DNA of 12,756 nucleotides, taken from contig CAZCDO010000115.1 of NCBI GenBank assembly GCA_964497135.1, forward strand, positions 1 to 12,756, in the 5' to 3' direction. The notes under the pieces were generated by a model that did no database searches, was not told the origin of the DNA, and worked only from the letters and a program-made list of their open reading frames with translations. The stretch's first letter is position 1. The number at the start of each line of letters is the position of its first letter. This DNA comes from CAIJXV01 sp964497135 (GTDB taxonomy: Bacteria; Verrucomicrobiota; Kiritimatiellia; CAIKKV01; CAIJXV01). The position numbers and the translations under genes were made by a program. Shown piece after piece: positions 1-6,376 of this stretch.

Positions 1-149
1 TCTATACGAATTGGGCCAAACTGGCCCCGGATTCGCTGGATCGCGTGGTCCAAAACGTCAAAGAAATGATGGTCGAACTCATGGGGCGGCCAACCTTCCC
101 CCCCTCCAGCCGCAAGGCCGGGAAGCGCCGGGGGCCATTGGCGGGTTGA
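1..149 (+). CDS. 3' end of an unidentified protein gene (5' truncated by window)
   Basis: An open frame runs in from the left edge (first full codon at base 3) and stops at TGA 147-149, giving 48 residues. It begins YTNWAKLAPDSLDRVVQNVK, continues with an amphipathic helix ending around ELMG, and finishes with a proline/serine stretch and a basic tail (RKAGKRRG). The heptad-like spacing of Leu, Val and Met in the helix resembles the C-terminal dimerisation helix of MarR-type transcription regulators. That resemblance is weak and the family cannot be fixed from this fragment. The other two forward frames are less protein-like: one stops at about base 69 and the other reads as Pro/Gly/Arg-rich noise. 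The gene lies 109 bases upstream of the ABC ATPase on the same strand, so it could be a regulator of the operon. That is inference only. Confidence 0.5.
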   Translation, partial: YTNWAKLAPDSLDRVVQNVKEMMVELMGRPTFPPSSRKAGKRRGPLAG

Positions 150-189
150 GAGACAGGGGCTATTCCCCCAAAAAAAATACCTAAAAAAC

Positions 190-218
190 TTGACGTTATA
201 AGGGCTGTTTTTTACTGT
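190..218 (+). promoter_or_regulatory. candidate sigma70-type promoter for the operon
   Basis: TTGACG at 190-195 matches the -35 consensus at five of six bases. A 17-base spacer leads to TACTGT at 213-218, a weak -10 box (three of six). An alternative -10, TATCTT at 218-223, matches better but sits at a 22-base spacing. The box pair lies in the only AT-rich, non-coding stretch of the window (about 165-258) and would give a leader of roughly 30 bases before the ATG at 259. The gap 150-258 holds nothing else convincing: an A8 run at 170-177 and a short GGGG/CCCC hairpin at 156-168. Confidence 0.4.
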
Positions 219-258
219 ATCTTTTCCGAATCTTTACCGAAATGGATTTATTTGCGAT

Positions 259-1044
259 ATGGATGCTTGCGACACGAATCATCAGGCGGCGGTTTCATCC
301 CCCCCTCTGGGCCGGGATATAGTCATCCGCGCCCTGGGGGTCAAACGGCATTATGGCCAGGGGGAAACCGTTACCAAGGCCCTGGATGGGATCGATTTGG
401 AAATTTTCCGCGGCGAGTATTTTTCGATCATGGGGCCGTCCGGTTCGGGTAAATCGACCTTGTTCAATATGATCGGCGGAATCGACGCCCCCACCGAGGG
501 GATGGTTTTCATCGATGAAATCGATATCGCCCAGTTGGATTCCTACGAATTAGCCTGGATGCGATGCCACAAGATCGGCTATATCTTTCAGTCCTACAAC
601 ATTCTCCCGGTATTGACCGCCCTGGAAAATGTGTCGTTGCCGATGATTTTCGCCGGGTTGACCCCCGACCAGGCGCGGGATAAAGCGGCGGGCATTTTGA
701 CGCGGGTGGGCTTGGGGACGCGAGTTTTTCACCGGCCCTATGAGCTGTCGGGCGGCCAGCAACAGCGGGTGGCAGTGGCTCGCGCCATGGCCAACGATCC
801 GGTGATCATCCTGGCCGATGAGCCGACCGCCAATTTGGATGTGCGCACGGGCAAAGAGATGATCGATTTGCTCCTCCAACTGAAGGAAGAGGACAACGTG
901 ACGATCATCTCCGCCACGCATGACATGAAAATGTTGGATGTTTCTGACCGGATCCTGTGGATTCGCGACGGGCGGATCCAGCGGTTGGAAGAGCGCAAGA
1001 ACCTGGATATCCAGATCGGGACCATCGAAGGCGCGGCGCATTAA
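259..1044 (+). CDS. ABC transporter ATP-binding protein, LolD/MacB type (first of two paralogues)
   Basis: This 261-residue cytoplasmic ATPase should power an FtsX-type permease. All nucleotide-binding motifs are present: Walker A GPSGSGKST (59-67), Q-loop Gln111 in IFQS, signature LSGGQQQR (163-170), Walker B ILADEPT with D187/E188, D-loop ANLD (191-194) and H-loop His221. The LSGGQQQR signature and the ADEPTxNLD block are typical of the LolD/MacB/FtsE branch. About 20 residues precede the conserved domain, and a C-terminal tail ending IQIGTIEG follows it; the same tail occurs in the second ATPase at the end of the operon. ATG 259 is the only good start. It lacks a clear Shine-Dalgarno sequence, so translation may rely on the short AT-rich leader. 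It is the first gene of the operon, 11 bases before the PqqD-like gene. The likely partner is the giant permease downstream; pairing with the small permease is also possible. Confidence 0.93.
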   Translation: MDACDTNHQAAVSSPPLGRDIVIRALGVKRHYGQGETVTKALDGIDLEIFRGEYFSIMGPSGSGKSTLFNMIGGIDAPTEGMVFIDEIDIAQLDSYELAWMRCHKIGYIFQSYNILPVLTALENVSLPMIFAGLTPDQARDKAAGILTRVGLGTRVFHRPYELSGGQQQRVAVARAMANDPVIILADEPTANLDVRTGKEMIDLLLQLKEEDNVTIISATHDMKMLDVSDRILWIRDGRIQRLEERKNLDIQIGTIEGAAH

Positions 1045-1045
1045 C

Positions 1046-1050
1046 GGGAG
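1046..1050 (+). promoter_or_regulatory. ribosome binding site deciding the start of the PqqD-like gene
   Basis: GGGAG lies 5 bases before ATG 1056 and directly after the ATPase stop codon (1042-1044). The same frame is open further upstream, to an ATG at 957 inside the ATPase gene. This site and the gene spacing support 1056 as the true start. Confidence 0.7.
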
Positions 1051-1055
1051 TTGCT

Positions 1056-1430
1056 ATGTTTGGATGGGTTAAAGCCAAGCCCCCCGTGATCAACCGGGAA
1101 CAGTCCTTGACGGGCGTTCCGATGGTCAACGAGGGCGTTCGCGTGCAACCGCGGGAAGAGGATGCCCAACGGTTGGAATTGGTGATTCGCTTGCAACGGG
1201 GGGGGGGCTTTTTGTCGCGATTCATGCCTCCGACCCTGGAGCGGAAGGTGAAGCTGGACGAATTGGGAACTTTTGTTTTCGGTCTGATTGACGGTCGGCG
1301 GACTGTGCGAGAGATCGTGGAGGCGTTTTTGGCCCGCTACCGGGTGAATCGACGGGAGGCGGAATTGAGCACGGTGGAATTTATCAGGTCCCTGGCCCAG
1401 CGTCAGGCCATATCGATTGTGATCCGATGA
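1056..1430 (+). CDS. PqqD-like small protein (PqqD/RRE fold)
   Basis: This protein has 124 residues. Residues about 25-121 follow the PqqD family pattern: N-terminal strand region, then VKLDELGTFVFGLIDGRRTV (66-85) continuing into a helix that ends AFLARYRV, then a last helix around STVEFIRSLAQRQAI. The 'L(D/N)…G..V..LIDG.RTV.EIV' core is the most diagnostic part. In known systems PqqD binds the PqqA precursor peptide and presents it to the radical SAM enzyme PqqE; the same fold serves as a recognition element for many ribosomal peptide precursors. No radical SAM enzyme, precursor peptide or other PQQ gene is in this window, so a role in PQQ synthesis is not supported. The gene sits between the ATPase and the giant permease and overlaps the latter by 4 bases (ATGA 1427-1430), so an adaptor or substrate-recognition role within the transporter is a reasonable inference. 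It contains a G10 run (1198-1207) coding for Arg-Gly-Gly-Gly. Confidence 0.8.
   Translation: MFGWVKAKPPVINREQSLTGVPMVNEGVRVQPREEDAQRLELVIRLQRGGGFLSRFMPPTLERKVKLDELGTFVFGLIDGRRTVREIVEAFLARYRVNRREAELSTVEFIRSLAQRQAISIVIR
1198..1207 (+). repeat. G10 homopolymer tract inside the PqqD-like gene
   Basis: There are ten consecutive G residues, read in frame as parts of the codons for R48-G49-G50-G51, in the loop before the predicted helical part. It is the longest homopolymer in the window. A one-base slip in replication or in sequencing would shift the frame of the remaining 70 or so codons. Confidence 0.9.
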
Positions 1431-4400
1431 AACGAATGCTGATCTTATTATTAGGCGCCGTCTGGGGCATGGGGTCCCTGGCCCTGGCCGTAACCGGCGG
1501 GGAACCCACCCCGGCGATGACGGATTTGCGGGAATTGGTGCGCGATGCCGAAACGCGGTTACCCGGCAGTCCCGGTAATCTGTTGCTTCAAGACCGGATT
1601 GGCCGGCTTTTCAAAACCGCCGGATTGCCGTCGGGAAGCATGAGTTTCAATACGCCGGTTTTTGTGCCCGGCCCGGCCTCTTTGGAACTGGCGGGGGAGG
1701 CTCCGGTCCGGCTCCACACGTTCGGCCCGACCCTGGGTCGGCCGGGCAACTTTGCCGAACGGGATTTCGAGGCTCCGTTGGTCTATGTGGGCCGGGGAGA
1801 GTCGGCCGATTGGGAAAAAGTGGATGGCCGATCGTTGCGGGGCGCCCTCGTCGTCATGGATTACGGATGTGGCGATTTATGGATGCGATTTCTGCGATGG
1901 GGCGTGCAGGGCTTCATCTTCTTGGGGCCCGAGCGGTATTTGCATGCCGATTCGGTTGCGAAATTGTACACCTCTGAAGTCGCCGTGCCCCGCTATTTCA
2001 TGTCGGGCGTCGACGGCAACCGGTTACGCGAGAAACTTCAGGGCTCCGACCTCCTGACGGCGCGGATCCGGAGCGAACCCTCGGTTTGGCGGGAGGCGAC
2101 GCTGGAGAATCACTGGGTATTGATTCCCGGACAGGATCCGACCCTGAGCAATGAAGTGGTGACCGTGGTGGCGCCGATGGACAGCCAGGCAGCGGTTCCG
2201 GAGCTTTCCTTTGGCGCCCAATCGGCGGCCAACCTGCTGTTGCTGACCCGCCTGATGGAAACGATGCGTCGAACGCCCCCCGCGCGGTCCATCCTGCTCG
2301 TCGCGGTCAATGGGCATACGCTGAATTTTCTCGGCGAGCGGATGCTGGCTTGGAACCTGTTGTCACCCCAACTCGACGTCGAAAAAGTGCGCAACACCCT
2401 TGCCCAGGAATTGCGGAGCCAAAAGGTCCTGTTGGAGAAATATCAACCCCTGGTCCTGGATGGGACGAAAGATGCCGAGGATGAGGCCTACCTGATCAAG
2501 CTTCGAAAGATGAGTGACGACACCTCCGGTAAAATTCTTTCGATCAAGGAGCCGGTGGTCGCCATGGCCAAGCGGGATTTGAACCAGATCAAATCCCTCA
2601 TGCCGGTGTTGATCCGGGAGGGATTGGAGGTCGGCGATAATCGGGCCCGTTTTGAAGCGCTGACCGGGGAGCGGCAACGATTCACCCATGTTTTGACCCT
2701 CTTCAACAAGGTGGGAATTGTATCCAGTTGGAGCGAATTGACGCCTGACGAGCGCGGCATCCTCAGAGGGTATATTGCCGACATTCGGAAGATGCTGGCG
2801 GGCAATATTGAGTTAAACCGGCGCGATTTGGAGATCAGCGCGGAGAACAGTGCGATTCGGACGGCATTAGCCGGTCGCCAGGTGGTGCTGGCTTTTTCGT
2901 TGGATCTGGACTGGCAAACGGATGCCTACGGGTTTTCGGCCAATAACAGTTGGGGCGTCAAGCGATGGCCGGCGCGGTTTGGGGCCAACCTGGCGCGGGT
3001 GGCCCAGACGGCGGGTGGCATTGAACAGTTCCAGGATACGCTGAGCCTGCTGGGAGGGCTTCCCGAAGGGCACTATTTCAATGGCGATTCGCCCGGACTG
3101 GTCGTTTTTCATGCCGCGAGTGCGGCGCCGGACAAAGGGGGGACCCCGGCTTTCAGTCTGCGGAATGTGTTCAGCAATCCCGGGGCCGCGTTTTCGCCGG
3201 GCGATACGCTGAATGCCTTGGACCCGGACCGTCTGGACAAATTATGCGCGGAAATCCCTCGTTTCTTCCAGGCCTTTTTGGCGGATCGCCAGTTAACCAT
3301 GCAGACCGAACTGGATCGGCCCAAAGAGCGCGCTGATTTTGATGGTCGGCTGTGGTCGGTCCGGGTCCGGACTTTCAAATTCGATGAATTTGCGGCGGGC
3401 GTGGTGCCGACCACGCCGATTCGAAACACCTTGCTGGTTCTGAACGATGCGACCCTGGGACAGGGGCCGGTGGTGGGAACCGATGTGATCAATGCGTATA
3501 TAGGCCTGACGGATCACCGGGCGGCGACGGTGTTGTACGGGGTCTTTCGGCCCGGGCCGCTTTACTGTGCTGCCTTTCAATACGATGCGGCCTATCAGCA
3601 GGTTTTACATGCCCTGGATATCGGTGAAGTGGGCGGGCGGGTCCCGACCAGTGTGGCGAATTTGAGCGAGCAAACCCTGGCCTTGTTCGCCGTGGGTCAG
3701 GAGATTCCGGTTTTTGCCCGGAACGATTCCTCGCTCCTCGGCTCCAGCGCCATCCAGGCGAACAGCTTCATCTTTCTGGAGGCGCGCAATAATTCGAGCC
3801 CCCGAAAATATTTCGTGACGGGCGCAACGGCGGAATTGTCCAAACGCGGACAGGTGCCCCCGATGAGTGGGCCGGTGGCCTTTTTTACGGATGGCCAGGA
3901 GACGATCAAAATTCTGACCGCTCAGAAACGGCTGGCGATCCGGCCCACCGAGAAACAGCCCGATGGGGTCGGGTACCGGACCCGGGCTGAATTGGGGGAT
4001 GATTTCATGGCCGTGGCCGCGCGCGACATGGAATCGTTGAACCGTCAACGAATCAGCCGCCTGCGCGGAGTATCCGATGAACTGGCGCAGGATTTTCTGG
4101 AAAAAGGCCGGGATCAACTGGCAAAAATGGATGAGGCTCGGGCTGAAAACCGGCATCTGGCCTATCTCAAATCGCTCTATGTGGCGTTGGGTGCCCAGAC
4201 CAAGGCCTATCTTCAGCAAAGCCTGATTACCAACGACATGCTGAAGGCGGTGGTTTTTTACATGGCCTTGATGTTGCCCTTCTGTTTCTTCCTGCAGAAG
4301 CTGATCTTTAATTTCACCAAGGTCGAGGCGCAGATGGGGGCGTTTGTGGTGCTGTTTGTCGGCACCTATGTCTTGTTCCGGATGATTCACCCCGCCTTTT

Positions 4401-6370
4401 ACATTGCCCAGGCGCCGGAAGCGATGTTTATCGCCTTTGTCATGGGTGCGCTGGGCGCGTTTGTCATCCATATCCTTCACGGCCGGTTCGAAGGAGAAAT
4501 GCATGCCTTGTTTCATGCGGTGGTCGGCACCGATTCCTCGGATGTGGGCTACTCCACCGTGACCCAGCAGGCCATGCTGATCGGGGTCAACAACATGAAG
4601 CGCCGCCGGATTCGAACCGCGTTGACCACCGGCACGATCGTTCTGGTGACCTTCACCATGCTGGCCTTTACCAGTATCTCCAAAAAAATGAGCCCGACCA
4701 TTGTCGCCCAAGGCCGGCAGGCGCCCTATACCGGCCTGTTGTTCCACATGCCGGGCGCGCCGATGGATGAAGCCTCCTTGCAGGTATTGGCCGAGCTGTT
4801 CTCCGGTGAGGGCGAGGCCGTGGTTCGGCGGTGGATCTTGGCGCCCAGCACCAAGGATAGCAGTTATCCCTGGCGGTTGGATCTGGAGCAGGGGGGGCGT
4901 GACGTTCGGATTGAGGCGGTCCTGGGGTTGGACCGTCGGGAAGAAGGATTCCTGGCTCCCCTGCCGTTGATTTCCGGCGGTCGGTTTTTTAGCGCCGACG
5001 ACGCCGAGGAGGCGATCCTGATGTCCTCCACCGCGCTGGCCTTGGGCGTGACTCCGGAACAGGTGGAACAGGGAATGACCGTGCGCTTTCAGGGGCGTAA
5101 ACTCCGGGTGGTGGGGATCCTGAACGACGAATCATTTGGTGAAATCAAGGATCTGGATGGTCTTCCGTTGTTGCCGATCAAAAAGATGCTGACCCAAAGC
5201 GGGGCCGGGGATGCGGCGGCGCCTTCGATGTCCGCCGAGGAAAACGTACGGAGCGGGGTTTTGTTCACGGATGCCGCGACGGTGTTGGTCCTGCCCCAGT
5301 TGACGGCGCGATCGTTCAAAGCCTTGCCCTACAGTTTTTCGATCCGCTTCAAACCCGGAACCGCGATCTGGACGGTGGTTGAAAAATTGCTGACCGCGAC
5401 CCAGGCCAAATTTTATATCAGCAGTACCGAGGCGTTTGCCCCTTCGGTCCAGTCGAAGCATAAGACCGAGCCGGGGATTTACTATGTGGGTACCGGGTAT
5501 CATACCGCGATCGGGGGGCTGAACGTCCTGATCATCCCCCTGCTGATTGCGAGTACGATCATTTTGAACACGATGTTGGGCGCGGTGTTTGAGCGGAAGA
5601 ATGAAATCGCGATTTACAACGCGGTCGGGCTGAATCCCACCCATATCGGCACCTTCTTCCTCGCGGAGGCGTTTGTTTACAGCGTCATTGGTTCGATCGG
5701 GGGCTATTTGATCGGCCAGTTGCTGAGCATCGGCTTGAATCATTTCCATTTGGTGCAGGGGATCAATCTCAATTTCTCGTCGCTGAGCGTGGTCTATGTC
5801 ATCGTGTTTACGATTCTGGTGGTGATGCTGTCCACCCTCTATCCGGCGATTGTGGCGACCAAGGCGGCCGTCCCCTCGGGGAAACGAACCTGGTCGATGC
5901 CGGCACACGACGGTCAGCGAATGGAGGTGGTGATGCCCTTCATCTGCCGTCCGGACTTGATCGTCGGCATGCTGGCGTATCTCGAAGACTATTTCGACCG
6001 GTTTACCGAGGCTTCGGTGGGGGAAATCATTGCCAAGCTGGAGAGCCGCGAGAAAAGCCGGGATGCGGCCGATCGTGATATTTACACCTTGCGCTACAAC
6101 CTCGCGTTGGCGCCGTTTGATCTGGGGGTGACGCAGACGGTCGAATTCCAGGCGGCCTATGATGATCGGCTGGAGGCGCACCGGATTCGCCTGCGCATCG
6201 ACCGCGTGTCCGGGCAGGACAACAACTGGGTGTCGACCAACCGGCCGTTCCTGGAAAAATTGCGCGCCTATCTGATGCACTGGCGCAATCTGGGCGCCGC
6301 CCAACACGGCCTTTTCACCGAGCGGGGCACGCAGACGCATGCGGCGACCGCGAGCGAAACGAAAGCATAA
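1427..6370 (+). CDS. giant FtsX/MacB-type ABC permease with extracytoplasmic degenerate M28 peptidase-like domain
   Basis: This 1647-residue protein starts with a signal peptide or membrane anchor (1-22). Next come a PA-like region (about 115-205) and an M28 aminopeptidase-like region (about 235-625). Where active M28 enzymes have HxD, it has P250-M251-D252. The usual Asp in the GAxDNAxG element is replaced in FGAQSAAN (262-269). The Glu-Glu pair is missing in NGHTLNFLGE (295-304). The final His is Phe589 in FSPGDTLNALD. Hydrolytic activity is therefore unlikely. A helical segment of about 170 residues (310-485) is inserted in this fold. A beta-rich region (about 630-800) and a helical stalk (about 850-940) follow. 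Membrane segments lie at about 942-961, 972-988 and 1001-1018. The FtsX unit follows: TM1 1066-1085, outer loop to about 1360, TM2 1364-1386, coupling helix RKNEIAIYNAVGL, TM3 1412-1436, TM4 1452-1475. A cytosolic tail of about 170 residues (1480-1647) is unrecognised. ATGA overlap with the PqqD-like gene implies coupled translation. Confidence 0.88.
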   Translation: MKRMLILLLGAVWGMGSLALAVTGGEPTPAMTDLRELVRDAETRLPGSPGNLLLQDRIGRLFKTAGLPSGSMSFNTPVFVPGPASLELAGEAPVRLHTFGPTLGRPGNFAERDFEAPLVYVGRGESADWEKVDGRSLRGALVVMDYGCGDLWMRFLRWGVQGFIFLGPERYLHADSVAKLYTSEVAVPRYFMSGVDGNRLREKLQGSDLLTARIRSEPSVWREATLENHWVLIPGQDPTLSNEVVTVVAPMDSQAAVPELSFGAQSAANLLLLTRLMETMRRTPPARSILLVAVNGHTLNFLGERMLAWNLLSPQLDVEKVRNTLAQELRSQKVLLEKYQPLVLDGTKDAEDEAYLIKLRKMSDDTSGKILSIKEPVVAMAKRDLNQIKSLMPVLIREGLEVGDNRARFEALTGERQRFTHVLTLFNKVGIVSSWSELTPDERGILRGYIADIRKMLAGNIELNRRDLEISAENSAIRTALAGRQVVLAFSLDLDWQTDAYGFSANNSWGVKRWPARFGANLARVAQTAGGIEQFQDTLSLLGGLPEGHYFNGDSPGLVVFHAASAAPDKGGTPAFSLRNVFSNPGAAFSPGDTLNALDPDRLDKLCAEIPRFFQAFLADRQLTMQTELDRPKERADFDGRLWSVRVRTFKFDEFAAGVVPTTPIRNTLLVLNDATLGQGPVVGTDVINAYIGLTDHRAATVLYGVFRPGPLYCAAFQYDAAYQQVLHALDIGEVGGRVPTSVANLSEQTLALFAVGQEIPVFARNDSSLLGSSAIQANSFIFLEARNNSSPRKYFVTGATAELSKRGQVPPMSGPVAFFTDGQETIKILTAQKRLAIRPTEKQPDGVGYRTRAELGDDFMAVAARDMESLNRQRISRLRGVSDELAQDFLEKGRDQLAKMDEARAENRHLAYLKSLYVALGAQTKAYLQQSLITNDMLKAVVFYMALMLPFCFFLQKLIFNFTKVEAQMGAFVVLFVGTYVLFRMIHPAFYIAQAPEAMFIAFVMGALGAFVIHILHGRFEGEMHALFHAVVGTDSSDVGYSTVTQQAMLIGVNNMKRRRIRTALTTGTIVLVTFTMLAFTSISKKMSPTIVAQGRQAPYTGLLFHMPGAPMDEASLQVLAELFSGEGEAVVRRWILAPSTKDSSYPWRLDLEQGGRDVRIEAVLGLDRREEGFLAPLPLISGGRFFSADDAEEAILMSSTALALGVTPEQVEQGMTVRFQGRKLRVVGILNDESFGEIKDLDGLPLLPIKKMLTQSGAGDAAAPSMSAEENVRSGVLFTDAATVLVLPQLTARSFKALPYSFSIRFKPGTAIWTVVEKLLTATQAKFYISSTEAFAPSVQSKHKTEPGIYYVGTGYHTAIGGLNVLIIPLLIASTIILNTMLGAVFERKNEIAIYNAVGLNPTHIGTFFLAEAFVYSVIGSIGGYLIGQLLSIGLNHFHLVQGINLNFSSLSVVYVIVFTILVVMLSTLYPAIVATKAAVPSGKRTWSMPAHDGQRMEVVMPFICRPDLIVGMLAYLEDYFDRFTEASVGEIIAKLESREKSRDAADRDIYTLRYNLALAPFDLGVTQTVEFQAAYDDRLEAHRIRLRIDRVSGQDNNWVSTNRPFLEKLRAYLMHWRNLGAAQHGLFTERGTQTHAATASETKA

Positions 6371-6373
6371 GGA
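6369..6373 (+). promoter_or_regulatory. ribosome binding site overlapping the permease stop codon
   Basis: AAGGA (6369-6373) uses the last two bases of the TAA stop (6368-6370) and lies 3 bases before ATG 6377. The overlap suggests that ribosomes finishing the giant permease reinitiate on the first OPT-like gene. Confidence 0.6.
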
Positions 6374-6376
6374 CTT

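Noticed and set aside
156..168. GGGG-loop-CCCC hairpin after the stop of the first gene, considered as an intrinsic terminator
   Set aside because: The stem is only 4 base pairs and is followed by an A run, not a T run, on the + strand. On the minus strand the T run precedes the stem. It does not fit a terminator in either direction.
957..1055. Longer form of the PqqD-like protein starting at ATG 957
   Set aside because: The extra 33 codons overlap the conserved end of the ATPase gene and read as Arg/Gly-rich noise. GGGAG at 1046-1050 supports the start at 1056.
1056..1430. PQQ biosynthesis locus
   Set aside because: No PqqA-type peptide, PqqB, PqqC or radical SAM PqqE is present in the window. 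Only the small fold is shared.
3605..4747. Long minus-strand open frame (380 codons) opposite the giant permease
   Set aside because: It lies wholly antisense to a gene with strong domain evidence. Its translation is rich in His, Gln, Arg and Gly without any recognisable motif, as expected for a shadow of GC-rich coding sequence.
5132..6340. Long minus-strand open frame (402 codons)
   Set aside because: It is antisense to the FtsX core and tail of the giant permease. Its low-complexity His/Arg/Gln composition, with no motif or plausible start region, marks it as a shadow frame.
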